Shown piece after piece: positions 32,582-45,100 of a stretch of DNA of 64,000 bases. The notes under the pieces were generated by a model. The model was not told the DNA's origin, searched no databases, and worked only from the letters and a program-made list of their open reading frames with translations. The stretch is taken from NCBI GenBank assembly GCA_001724265.1, contig MEDY01000099.1, forward strand, positions 1 to 64,000, read 5' to 3'. The position numbers were made by a program, and so were the translations under genes. The stretch is from Rhizaria sp. SCN 62-66 (taxonomy: Eukaryota > Rhizaria, unplaced). Numbering within the stretch: position 1 is the first letter of the stretch; each line of letters starts with the position of its first letter.

Positions 32582-33358
32582 TTATCCAATTATTACAATC
32601 TCTTTCTCTTTATTTAGCCCCTATTTTACTCATACACTAGTTCCATTTCATTTCTTTACCAAAAACAAACTTGTGAGTCAAAACGATTTTTTGGAATATA
32701 ATGCGCCTATATCTTTGAATCTTCACAAAAAATAGTGATATATGATGTAAATGAAAAAAATGTTTACTAGATACACTTTTATCTGCATAAAACAAATATT
32801 ATGGTGAGAAAAGTGGCAAAAACAATAGGAATTTGAGGCGGCTCGGCGAAAATTTCAACTCTAGATAGTGAATGATATAAAATGAAAAAATGTAATTATT
32901 CTGTGACCGTATTTATTTTTGAATGCTAGAAACAATTTCATCTATAAAATAGGAAAAATAATGATTATATAAAGCATATTACTTAAGGCAGCATATCTGG
33001 CAGGAAAGAACGCGTATTGAAAAGCAAAGAGCCCGATTTTATTGATGACAAGCGATCTCGAAAGGGCATAGCAGAGAAAGAGCTCATAATCGAAAAAGAA
33101 TCAGAGGAACTAATTGATCAGCTTCGTGGCTGATGACAAGGAAAATATGAAACAGCAACAATAAAAACATGAAATTGGGACGGTACAAAAGGACTCGCAG
33201 ATCATTCTGTGGGTGTACAAATAAAAACTGGAGAAGAGAAAATACGTTTTCGCTGCTGGCAAACTCAGACGCAGTCGCGGTACCTCGCCTTAGTTCGAGA
33301 CGACATAGCGTGCAATTCCGAGAGTGCCTCGCACAGCGGGCGCCAGGCGCGAGCGTGC
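32582..33358. other. Convergent intergenic interval, 2,624-codon gene / epsin
   Basis: This is 777 bases of strongly AT-rich DNA between two converging stop codons. It presumably holds both 3' ends. No RNA gene, repeat or credible small gene was found. Confidence 0.6.
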
Positions 33359-35260
33359 TTACGCGAAGGGGTCAAGCGAATCGAGCGAGTTAGTGGGCTT
33401 CTTAGCGGGCGCAGAAGTGGTCGAGGACGCCCCGTAGCTGCTGGTGCTGCGCGCTGCGCCGCCCTGGTTGTTGCTGCTGCCGGTGCTGCCGCCGCCAATG
33501 CCGCTAAAGGGGTCGAAGACGAGCCCGTTAGAGCCGGGCTGCTGCTGCTGCTGACCGTACATGCCGCCCTGGTTCAAACCACCGAAGGAGTTATTCTGCT
33601 GCTGCATGCCGTAACCCTGGTTCATGCCCATGCCACCGTAGCCCTGGTTCATCTGGCCCATGCCCATGCCGCCGTAGCCCTGCTGCTGCATGCCGTAGCC
33701 CTGGTTCATACCCATGCCACCGCTCATCCCGTAGCCCTGATTCATGCCACCCATGCCCATGCCGCCGCCGTACATCTGCTGCTGCTGGTGCTGCTGCTGG
33801 TGCTGCATGCTCTGCTGCTGCAGCATCGCAAACGGGTCCGCCTGCGGCTGCTGCTGCTGCTGAGGCTGGCCCCACGCATTGTTGCTGCCGTTGCTGCCGG
33901 TAGAGGTCGACCCGCCCAGCGCAGAGGCCAGGAAGTCGAAGTCGCCGCCGCCAGACTGCTGCTGCTGCTGAGGCTGCTGCTGCTTCGCCTCGGGCTCTCT
34001 CGACGCCGCCGCGGCAAAGGGATCCACCGCCGCGTGCGCAGACGCCGCAGCGGGCGCGGGGGACGACTTTGTGGCCAGCGACGAGCGACGCGCGGTAGTG
34101 TTGTTGCTGGGGGGCGCGAGAGTCGCGGGCGGGGCGGCGGGCGCGGCAGTCTCGCCAGTGGCGACGCTAAACGACGGCGGCGCGGGGCCGTCCTCCTGGA
34201 ACGGGTCGGCGCTGCGGGCGGCGGCGCCACCGCGCGCGGCGCCGGCGGGCGCGGGGGCCGGGGAAGCCTGAACGCGGCGTGCGTTGTCGTTGGCCCACTG
34301 GTCGTTGCCGTTGTCGTCGAAGGGGTCCTCGTCGTCGTCGCGGAAGCTGGCGCGGCCGCGGGGCTTCTTGCCGCCCGCGCCGCCGTCGCGGGGCCCGTCC
34401 TGGGTGAACTCGTCGATCCCCATGGAGCCAAACTCGTCGTGGTACTCCTCGTCGTGGGTCGAGCGCGTGTTGCCGCGCGCGCCGCCGGCGCCGCCTCTCG
34501 CGTTGCCATGGGCGTCGCCGCCGGAGTGGGAGCCGTGGCCGCCGTAGCGGTCGTCGTTGTTGTTACCGCCGCCGCTGCCGGGCTGGTAGCGCGAGTTAAA
34601 GTTGGTGTTGGAGTAGCCGCGGAAGCGGTTGTCACGGTTAAGCTGCTCGGCCTTGGCGCGCTCCTCAGACAGGAGCTCGTCGTTGGTCAGCAGGCGCAGC
34701 AGCGGGCCGGCTTTGAGACGGATGTCGCCGCCCACCTCGCGGTTCTCGTCGTTGTAGAACTTGTAGCGCGTCAGTTGCTCGATGTCGCGGCGGCGCATCT
34801 TGCAGTCGTCGATGAAACACTCGTCACCGTGGCGCAGCACGTAATCGACGAGAATGAGCGCCTTAAGCACGTGGCGCGGCTGCTCGTGGTCGGTCACGCG
34901 CTTCCAGATCATGGCGAACATCTTCTGGTACTCCGTGGGGGAGTTGCGCGTCGCCGCGGCAATCTCGTGCATCTGAGTGGTCAGAACAGCGATGTAGATA
35001 GGGAATTGAATTGTGAGTGACGGAGTGAAAGGAACAATTAAAGAAGAAATAAATCAGTAATTTAAGCTTGCACCGTAGCTAGGGGCAGAAGGAGAAGGAG
35101 TCTGACGTTAAATTGAGAGCGTATTAATCGCCAGAAGATTTCGTACCTGAGAGCTGGAGGCACCCCACGCCTCATTACTGGTGCATTCGCGGACCTTGTT
35201 CTCCAGGTCAGTGTAAGTCACGCTCTTCGCGGCGCGGACAATGCTCTTAAGCTTATCCAT
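33359..35260 (-). CDS. Epsin: ENTH-domain endocytic adaptor
   Basis: Exons 35260-35147 and 34972-33359 join to 575 residues ending in TAA. Epsins bind phosphoinositides through the N-terminal ENTH domain and link cargo to AP-2/clathrin coats at the plasma membrane or endosomes. The ENTH domain covers about residues 1-145: KVRECTSNEAWGASSS, then IWKRVTDHEQPRHVLKAL, matching the family pattern. The splice is phase 0 and joins SSSQ to MHEIA exactly where the domain continues. The tail is disordered, Gly/Gln/Met-rich, with six DPF motifs (AP-2 appendage ligands), one of them at the extreme C-terminus, and four MNQGYG repeats. No ubiquitin-interacting motif, NPF motif or clathrin box was noticed. 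Plasma-membrane epsin versus epsinR type is not settled. It is divergent from the giant gene. Confidence 0.95.
33600..33760 (-). repeat. MNQGYG-coding repeats in the epsin tail
   Basis: Four MNQGYG units separated by Gly/Met/Gln spacers are encoded here. The DNA is correspondingly repetitive (CCGTAGCCCTGGTTCAT variants on the plus strand). Confidence 0.8.
34973..35146 (-). other. Intron in the epsin gene (174 bases)
   Basis: The donor is CAG|GTACGAAA and the acceptor CCACTCAG|A; the intron is phase 0 and AT-richer than the exons. Removal reconstitutes the ENTH domain. Confidence 0.95.
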
Positions 35261-36177
35261 GGCGAGAAAAACTCTGCGGCAATCAACAGAACAAATCGGA
35301 AGGTGGAGTGAGCAGATGAGCAGAAGAAAGTCTGGGTCACCAGGAACGTCGTCGGACTGAGGGAAGAGTAGTTCTTATGCAATACATACAACGTCAAGAA
35401 ACAGTTAAAGCAGTAAATTCAAGTCATCACAAACACCGATAACCCATGCAGCACGTGAAATCTTCACAGCATGCCGGGGGATCGAAATATCCGAAAGCGA
35501 AGTGACGGGCGAGAAGTCAATCCATCCATAGAGAGTGACCGAGAACAAAACTATCGACCCCGGCCGTGGCTCTTTGTGAACTTGAACGCGGAAACATAGA
35601 CAGTAGCTTGCGTGTAGACTTAACGCTTTTCTCCATGGCGGCGCCTATATCCAGTCGGCGCACTCGCGGGGCCACAATCAGACTTCTCCTCCAAGGCGAT
35701 TTCTGTGGTGCATCACTGTGTCCCGGGATTTTCTGCGAACCGCGCCTAGTCTGTCCAGGCAGGCAGCGGTCGTTACCAGCAAGGTCGCCTGATTTGCAAA
35801 TGGAATCTGCGCGAATTCTGATCGTCTTTATTGCAGTAGACGACGGATATCGGATTAAAATTGAGTTTATTTTGCTATGTTTGCCCCGCACTTCTATATC
35901 AAGATGCCTTGCACTCGATATCACTTGCTTCTGGAGGGCGATTTGTACCGTAGGATTAAGTCGTCTTAGCAACTCTTAATTTGAGATTTTCGGCGGGATT
36001 TTGTGTCAAAACTATTTTTTACGCTGTTTCTATGGAATTTTACATTTTATCATACTGGATGACTTGTATTTTTTTGATTTTGACATTGTTACAGGCTTCT
36101 ACGCGCGTCTATTCGTACTCTTCCGTCTGATCCCGCCTTCAGTTTTCTTGCCCTTGTGTCCCGAGCCCTGCGCTCCA
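35261..36177. promoter_or_regulatory. Divergent intergenic interval, epsin / giant gene
   Basis: This 917-base interval should contain both promoters. Its middle (about 35500-35980) is GC-richer than other intergenic DNA here and is open on both strands over about 140-150 codons, with no recognisable protein. A pyrimidine-rich tract ending in TTACAG at 36089-36094 resembles an intron acceptor just before the giant frame. Confidence 0.45.
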
Positions 36178-39100
36178 ATGGACTCTAATAGTTCATCGCG
36201 TCCGGGCACGCGTCCTAGCATTGATCATGCTTTCTCTGCGTTCCCATCGTCTTCCGCAGGCATTGCTCTCGATGACTTGATCGCGCCGAGCACCCCGGGA
36301 CTCGTTTCCGCCAGCGTACCTTCATTTCTTCCCCCAGACATGCAACTCGCGTCTGCACCGCGCCCTCCTTCAACCCAAGGACCCGCGCAGTCATCTCACG
36401 TTTCAGCAGCGGGCTCCCGCACAGTCTCCCGCCTTGCATCAGCGTCCTCGTTCTCGTCCGCCTCCGCTGCTGCTACTGCTGCGGCTCCGGCAGCGAGTCC
36501 AGTGGCTGGGGCCGCGTCGCTGCCCGTGCTGCTGCCCGCGCCGTCTCTGTCCCCGTCGCTGACGCCGTTTGGCCTGGCGATTATCCGCGAGGCCTACCTG
36601 CCACCGCACGTGCTGTCCCTCTGCGCTGCGCGCGCCGCCGCTGGCACGCCGCTCGACGATCGTTCGCGTCTGCTGCTCGCGCTGCGCTACTTCACACACC
36701 CGGGCCGCGCCGCAGCCGCCGCGTTGGGTCCCGACCTCGCGCTGCCTCCCGCGCTGCCACTGGACGCCTCCGCGGACGCCGCCGCCGAGCCTGTCGCCGA
36801 GACGGCTGCGTGGAACGCCCCGGCGTGGGGCTCCGCATACGGCAAAATCGGCGCTCTCGCACGGGCGCTGGCTCCCGCGCAACTGCGCACGCTCATGGGT
36901 CCCTGCCCAACGTCACCCGCTGCAGCGGCCGCCGCAGCCTCAGCAGAGGCCGCGCGCACCGGCGCGTCGCCTGACGCGGCAGTGGCGGGGTTCCCCTTCG
37001 TCTCCGCGCTGCTTGCGTCGGCGATTCCGCCCCACGCGTTCCTCTGCTTGCGCGATATTGTCGAGACAGCGCTGCGCTTGCACGAGGCCCGTGAGGGCGC
37101 GCTCCCGCCGCCGCTGCGCGCCGCCGCCGTCCGCGCGCGCGCCACCGCCGCCGCGCTCGCCGCTGCGCGCTCCGCCGCACACGCCAGTGCCATCAGTTCA
37201 CTGCACCACAGCACCACTGCAGCAATCAGCATGCCCGTTGCAGCCAGCAGCGAGGGGGCGGCAATGGTGCTGGCTGCCGAAGCCGCGGGGCTTACTCCCG
37301 ACGCCGTCCGCGAGATGGTCGCCCCCCGCCTCTTCTCTATAGCCGCAGCCCCCGCGGACGCCGCTGAGGCCGCCATCACCGCGGCTGCTGCGGCCGCCGC
37401 GGGCGCGCTGCGCGGTGAGTCGTGGCCGGAGCCCGTGGCGGCGCTGGGTTCGCTGCTCTTCGCGCCGCCGTCCGCGTCTTCCTCCTCTGCGGCCGCCGCT
37501 GCTGCGACGGCGCTGCCCGCGACGGTGGCGAACCTGCGGTGGACGCCCGACACGGAGCTCGCCGCTGCCTTTGCGGCCTTCCTGGACGCGGCAATGGCGC
37601 ACCCGGAGCCGTTACTGCGCGCCGCCGTGCTGCGCGCGCTCGCGCGCTGGGACGTGCTGACTGCACTGGGCGTGCTGCGCTGCTCAAAGGCGCACGGCGC
37701 TGTTGTCAACACGCTGCTGGCTGTGGCACGCGGCGACGAGGCGGCGGCGAACCGCGTGGCGGCGTCGCACGTGCTGTTGCACGCCGTGCTGGCGCACTAC
37801 GTTGTCGACTTTGCTGATGCGGGCGACGCCGCCACAGGCAAGGCCGCCTTTGTCGCCGGTGTGCTTGATCAGGCCGACGCCGCCGCTGCCGCCGACGCCG
37901 CCGCCGTCGCCGCCGCTGCAGCGAGCCACGCCGCCTCTGACGCCGCATTCGCGCCGGGCCCGCGCCCGCGCCGCGGCTCTGTCTCGGGATCCACCGGCGC
38001 GATGCTGATGCCCTCGACGTCGTCGTCAACGTCGTCGACGGCCGTGGACCCCGTGGCGGCTGCGTCGCTATCGACGCTGTCCACGGTGCTCGCGCAGACT
38101 TTCACGACTATGTGCGCTGGCGTGCGCGTGCGCCCCTCGGCTGTGGTGTGGGCGGCTGTCGCCGCGGGCACTGAGCTGTCGCAGCGCCGCCAGGAGCAGC
38201 TGGCCGCCGCCGCGCGTCGTCGCATGAACGTCGGCTCCACGAAGCTCAGTCTGCAGCACCACGTATCTGCTGTCGCAGGCGCGGTTGTTCCTCACCCGAT
38301 GTCTCCGGATGCAAACTCGCGCCAACTGACCAATTCTTCCGGTGCCATCGGTGCCGCTGGCGCGGGCAACGAGTCTGGAGGCGCACAGCAACAACACCAG
38401 CAGGGCAAACAGCGGCAGCGGCGCGGCTCCACCGCGGCTGCGCTAGTTGCGCCCTCGCTGTTCGAGGCGCTGCCGGGACTTTCCGACTCCGAAGCTGACA
38501 CCTCTGTTAACGCCAGCGGCGAGGCAGTGCCGCTAGTGTCTGTGCTCGATCTCGTACAGCCCGGCACAGGCGCAGGTCGCGGCCCCGCAGCACAGGGCTC
38601 TAGCGAAGGTATCTCCGCGCGGTTGCTTGCGGACCTGCCCTCATTTGCGCACCTCACGCTGACCGCTGGCCAGACCGAGGCCGACACCGCGGACATCGCT
38701 ACTGGCGCAGGTGTTGAGGCGGACGAGGACGCTGCGGCGCACGCGGCGACCGAGCTGTCAGTGGCTGCCGCGCTCTTCACCACAGCTTTCGTTGACGCTG
38801 CGCCCGCAACCGTGCTCACACACCGCTTCATTGCCGACACTGTGCTTGCGCTTGCCACGCCCGCGGCCTCAGCCTTCGCGACGGGCGACGCACTGGACCC
38901 CGCGGCCGCCGTGCTCCCTCTGGTCGCTGCAGTGCCCGCGCGCTCAGAGGCGCTGCGCGGACTCACCGGCAGCGGCTCTCTCCACTCGAAGCCGGTCTTT
39001 ACGCTGATCGCTGCCTTTTGCGCGATTGCGCTTGCGCGCCCGCAGCTGGCGCACACGCAAGCCAGTCTGCTGCGTCTCTGGGCCTTCACGCTTTGCGAGA

Positions 39101-42100
39101 CGGGCTCACTGCCCTCAGCCTCGTCTTCCACGGCTTCTGCCGCCGCAGCCTCTGTGCTGCGCGCGTCGTCGACCGTGACGACTGCGCACGCGCGCGTGTT
39201 CGCGGCTTTCCGCGCCGCGCCCGCGCTTCGGCGGCACCCGGGCGCGCAGGACGCGTGTTCCGCCGTGCTCTCGCGCTGGCAGGATCAGCTTGAGCTGCGC
39301 CGCCGTCTGCTCATGCGCTCGCGAGCTGCGCGCGCATCGCTTCTCAAACAGGCGCTGATGTCGCCTGACGCCGCCACCGCCGCAGCGGCCGCCGCGGCTG
39401 TTGCTGGGCTCGACTCGGGCTCCGGCGACTCTGCTGCGACGGCGGCCTTGCTCGCCTCGCTTGCCGCGGGCTCCGATCACACCGGCGCGGGCGGGGGTCT
39501 GGACGAAGATGACCTGCGTGAGCTGGAGCTCGAAGTCGAGGCTCACGCCGCGCTTACACTCCGTGGGCAGGTCAACGCGCTGCGCCGTGTCACTGCACTG
39601 CCGGGCCGATACGCTGTGCTCTCCGCCTCCGCCGCAGCTGACGCAGAGGGCGCTGAGCGGCAGCGCGTGTCCGGCGGTGGCGAGGCCGACGAGGCCGCGG
39701 GTGCCGCGTCCCTGGTTGGCACGCGCGCGCTCACTCTCGCGCTTCCCGCGCGTCTTGACCCCGCGTCTTCCGCGCCCGCGCCGGGTGTGAGCGCGTTGGT
39801 TGCCGCGGCGGCTGGCAGCGGTGTCGTTCTGCATATCCTGCCGCCCGCTATGGAGGGTGTCCCTGCGGGCGCCGTCACTGTGCCGCCCGCCTTTCGCATC
39901 GGCAGTTCCGGCGCCACTGCGTCCGCTGCTGCTGCGGACGATGATGAGACGACGGTGTTATCGCGCCGTCTGTTTGTGCCCGAGGGTTACACGCCGCTGC
40001 TCACCGCGAGCACTGCTGCCGTTCCCAATTCTGCCCTTGCGCCTCCGGCTGCCGCTACGGCTGACGGCATGGCATCCGCCAGTACAACGCTGCTGCTGCC
40101 GCGTCTGCCGCCTTTTACTTCTGCACGGCCCATCGAAGCCGCTGTGGCGCAATTCCGCGCGCAGGCGAAGCTGCTGTACGAGGCGAACCGCCACAAGTAC
40201 TCTCACTCGCTGCGCCGCATGGGTCGCGCGTGCGGTTTCTTCCGTGTGCCTTTTGGCTTCCGACCTGGACCGCTCACACGGCTGCCGTCGCAGCCGCAGC
40301 GCGCGCACAGCGCCTTCATTGACGATCTCTACGGCCACTACATTGCGCTTGCGAAAGCGCGTGGCCAGGTTTTCCGTGCTGCGCGCGCGCTCTCTGGCAC
40401 ATCCGATGCCGCTGCGGTTGCCGCAGTGGCCGCTGCTGTGGCGCGTCTGTCGTTATCATCGCTGCCGCTGCTTGCGCCGCATCTTGCTGCGATGCCCGCG
40501 TTCGCGCGGCGCGCGCTCGCCACCGCTGCTGCGTCAGCCCGCGCGCTTGCGCTGATCCCCGCCTTCACTGGCCCCGCGCCGACTCGCAGTGCGCGCGCGA
40601 CAGCTCGTGGTTCGGGCGTCGCCGCGCTGCCGCTGCTGCCTCTGGCTGACAGCGGCAGTGACGCCACGGCCACTGCACTCGTCCCGGCCAACGCCCCCTT
40701 AGCGTTGGCTGCGCTCTCCGTCGGCGCAGTGACTGCCGGCAGCAGCCGGCGCGAGCAGCGGCAGTACGCACAGCTGCTGATGGAGGTGCGCGCTGAGGCG
40801 GAGCAGCTTCACGAGCAGCGTGTGGCTCTGCTTCCGCGTCTTGAGGCGACGGCAGCCTCGCTACGCCAGGTGCGCGGCTCGCTGGCGGCTCTGGAGGCCT
40901 CGGTCGCACACGTTTTTACAGCCGCCGGTGTCGGTGAGGAGGCTATTATCCACGCTGCCACGGCTGGCAACGGCGCCGCTGTTGCAGCTGTGACCGCTGA
41001 CGTCGACAGCGGCGATGAGGATGACGAGCCTGCCGCGGCTAGCCTCTCCGGTGAGGCTGACGACGACTCTGCGTTTGCTGCGTACTTCGACGCCCCTGCA
41101 CAGGCCGCGCCCGCAGCTGCTGCGCTCACGGACGAGTCCGTTACTGGCACCGCGTCGCGCCCCGACACGGCCCGCTCAGCGGCATCTGGTACGGCGACGT
41201 CTTTGACGGCGTCTTCGCGCCCAACCACTGCGGCGCGCACGCTGCTGGCCGCGCCTTCCTCCAACGCGTCCTCTGCCGCGGGCGCTGGGCCGGGCGCGCG
41301 CGTGCCCCGCGGTGCGAACCCTTTCGGCGTTCCCGCACGCTTTTCGGCTGCGCGCGCGGGCGAGCTCTCAGCGCTCACGCTGCGTGAGCTGCTGCGTTGC
41401 ACAGACTTGTTGTGTGAGGTCTACGGGCCCTCTGAATTGGCACCCGTCGCCGCTGCCTTCTGGCTGGGCCCCATGCACACCGTCTTGCACGCTGCGCTTT
41501 CGGTTCTCAACGGAACGCTCGCTCTTGTCCCCGCAGGCGCTGTCAAGGCTCGCGTTGCAGCCGCGCCTAATTCTTCCGCAACCGCGCTTGCCGTGCGTTC
41601 CGGTGCTTCTGTCCCCACGGCTGGTGCAACTGCGTCGTCTACGGGCAAGAAGTATATCGGCTCTGCCACCGCCGCGCTCGCCTCGACGATTGGTCCGCAC
41701 TCGGCCGCACTTGTGCCGCGCCGCGCGCGCCGTACACTCGCCGCCGTTCTGCGTGCTGCCTCTGGCACTGCAGCCGCTCTTGCGGCTCCTACCACCGCAA
41801 CAGCGCCCGTTGCCTCAAGTTTTTCTGCTGCGGCGTTTGTGGCTGCGGCTTCGGGCGAGGACATTTTCACGGCTGCCGCGGGTGCCGCTGACGCGATGTT
41901 GATGCATCTTCAGGCTTCCCTCGCCGCGCACGTTGCTACGACGGCCCCTGCGCCCGCGCCCGACTCTGCGGCTGCGACTGTCTCGGTCGCGCCGCGCGAG
42001 GGCTTCTACGGGGCTCCTTACTCGCGTCTCACGTTCCTTCTCTCGCTGGCGCGCCGTCTGCTCTCGGCATCTGCGCCGCCAACACTGTTTCCGCGCACGC

Positions 42101-45100
42101 CCGCGAGCCGGCGGCTGCCTGCGCTGAGCGACTCTTTCTCCGCGGCGTCACTCTGCGATACCTTGGCTGCGCTCGCACGCGAGGCGCACCAGCCTGTCGC
42201 AGCCGCTGCAGTGGACCGCTTCCGACTCGCACTTGCGGGCACGCTGGGCCCTGTTGCGGCGCCGCTGCAGCTGCTCGCGGATCTACGCGCCACACTGGCT
42301 GGAACTTTGACCGAGGCCGCTGCCACGTTGCAGGTGACGACTGTTGTCGACTCCACGGCTGTTGCATCTCAAGACGCGAGTGGTGTGGCGGCTGGTGGCG
42401 CGGCGCGGTCCTGGCGCCGGCGTCACGAGGAAGTGCTTGAGCGTGTGCTTGAGGTAGCCAATACAGTCAAGACAACGCGCACAGTGAACGCGCTGACGGC
42501 GTCGATGTGGGGACATGTTTGTGACTTGTTGTCACGCCGTCTCCCGCCTACGCTCGCCATCACGACAGGCGCGAAGGACGTGCTCACAACACTTTCTGCC
42601 CCGCAGTCCGTTGCTAAGGACGCGCTGGCTGCGCTGAATGAGTTTGCTGAGGTGCTGCGCGCGTCATCAGCGTCGCTTGGCGAGCTCCACGCCGAGCAGC
42701 GCGCGTGGACTGCCGCTGCAGATGACGTTGCACGCTTGCTTCAGGGCATTGAGGACTGCATTATGCTCCACTCTGGTGTTGCACCTGGCTACAACGTTGT
42801 TGTCTCTGCTGATGGTTCCGAACTTTCCGCCCGCGGCCGTGCTATTTCGCCTACCTACCCCGTGTCGACGCTGCTCGTGCTGGCTGAGGCCCGCGCTCTG
42901 GCCGCTGCGCACGCGGCGCGCCTGCCTGCGCCCGCACTTGCTGCTGTGGAGGTTGCGGTTGGCGGCGCGCTAGACTTGCGCTTCGACCGCGCTACAGGTG
43001 ATGGTGTGGCCACCGCTGCTGGCGAGCCTGCGCTTGACGAAGAGGCTCTGGAGACGGCGCTTGGAGAGGCCATCGCTGCGCTCGCATACGCCAAGCAGAG
43101 TCATTCGCTCCGCGCGACGGGCGGCTCGTCCGCTGCTGCTGCTGCAGCTGCTGCGGCTGCTGCATCGACTACTGCCGCTGCTGCGACAAGTGGCGGTCGC
43201 TTTTCCGAGTCGTTGCACCGGCAGCTGGTGTCTCTGGTGACGGAGCTGCGCCGCCGCATTAACAACGCTGGCCGCCTTCACCGGTGCGCTGTGCGCGGGC
43301 TCGCTTCCATCATGGGCGCCGGCACTAGCACTGGTTCCAACAATGCTGTGGCACTGGAGAGGCTTGTTGAGGCGTTCCTGCGCTGTGAGTCTCCCCGCCA
43401 GCAGGCGGAACACCTACTCGCCCTTGCCACCGGCACGGGCTACGTTGCTCCCGCGCACCACCACGCCTTCTTGTCTGCGGCCGCAGAGCATGCAACGACC
43501 CTTCTCCGTTTGCACCCGCTGCCTGTGGCCATGCCATCTCTTGCGCGCCTCGCACTCCTGGCGCCCGCCGCTGCCCTTGCACGTGGTGCTGCGGGCGTGC
43601 CAGCACCGCTACCCGCGCCCGCGCTTGCACCCGCTGTGCTGTCGTACGCTGCTGGCAGTCCTTCTTGGCTGCGCCCCGTTGCGGCGACCGCAGAGCCCAC
43701 CGCTGCCACTCTGGCCGCGATTGCCGCGCTTGCTCCCTGTGCGCCCGCTGCTGCGCCAGCGGCTGTGGCAGCGCTAGTGACGGCGCTGCAGCCGCTGTTG
43801 CGTCTTGATCCCGCCTCTACTGCGTCACACGCACTCGCGACGGCTGCCGACGAACACCTTCCCGCGGCCGCCGGTGCTGACTCCGAGGCCGCGTGGGCTG
43901 CAGGCCGTCGCGCATGGACGCAGACGGTGCGCCGCGCGCGGCTGGTGGGCGCCGAGATGCTGCGCGTGCTGGCAGTTTCAGAGTCGGTCTATACCCGCGT
44001 CGAGACCGCGGACCTGCTGGCTGAGTTCACACTGCGCCCCTCGGAGCGCTTCCCGCTTGCTGGCGGCCTGGTCAAGAGTGGTCCCGGTGCGGCGCGTCCT
44101 CAGCTCACCGTTTTAGTGCCATCAAGCTCGCAGATTGAGACTGTGGGCGCGTTGGGGTTGCCTGATGACGCTCTCGCGACTGCAACTGAGGGCACCGAAG
44201 AGAACGACGACGGCGCCGTTGACACAGCCATTGCTGCGGCGTCTGCTGCTGCCGCCGCAGCAGGCGCTGTTGATGTCCCGTTGGCGCCGCTGCGCGCGCT
44301 ATATACGGTGCACGGCCACCGCGGACTTGTCTCCATTCCTGCGGGTGTCATCGCTCCCGGGTACACGTCCCCTGAAGCTGTTTCCGCACTTGCTGCTCTG
44401 CGCAGTGTGCTTTTGGGCTCTCCTGTGCTTGATGACGCGGCTACCCGTTACGCTCTTGCTGCCTCTTCATCTGCGTCTTCTGCTGCTGCGGCTACTGCGC
44501 TCTCTGCGCGTGTTGCGGCAGCCGCGCAGAACCTCGACTGGCGCGCTTTGCTCTCGGCATTGGGCGATGCTATTGCTTTGGCATCCGATGGCTATGACCG
44601 CGAGCGCGGGCGCTGGCGCGAGCAGTGGGTGCAGCTGCACTTGGCGCTGGGCAGCGACATTGACGACCTGATTGTGCTGCTCAACGACCGCCCGGCTGCC
44701 ACTCTCGCGCCAGCTGACTCTTCTTCTCCCGCTCCTGCCCGTTCGCCTGCCCCCGGCCGCGAAGCTTTGATGCTGCGTCCTGCACCGGCCGCCTCGCCCG
44801 CGTCGTCTCGCGCTGTGACGACTGCGCCTCGCGCTGGCACTGCTTCTGGCGTCAGTGTGCGTGATGAGTTTAATCAAGCTGCCGCCGCTGCGGCCGTTGA
44901 TCCTGAGGCTGTTGCGGCGGCTGCGCGTGCGCAGGAGGCATTGGCGTTGGCGCAGACCGTGCGCGCGCCGTGCACTGCGCTTTGGGCAAGCTCTGCTGCC
45001 GGCACTACGCTTGCGAATGTGCTTACAGTTACCCCTGCCGCAATGCCTGGCGCTTGTGCTGGAGCGGGCTCACTTGTGCGCGTGAACGGCTTGGCCGCGG

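Noticed and set aside
35517-35979. Overlapping ~140-150-codon frames on both strands before the giant gene
   Set aside because: Neither has a domain, GC-rich third positions or flanking signals; kept only as a low-interest island.
39115-39834. 239-codon minus-strand frame opposite the giant gene
   Set aside because: Shadow of the Ala-rich plus frame, with Arg/Gly-rich random-looking content.
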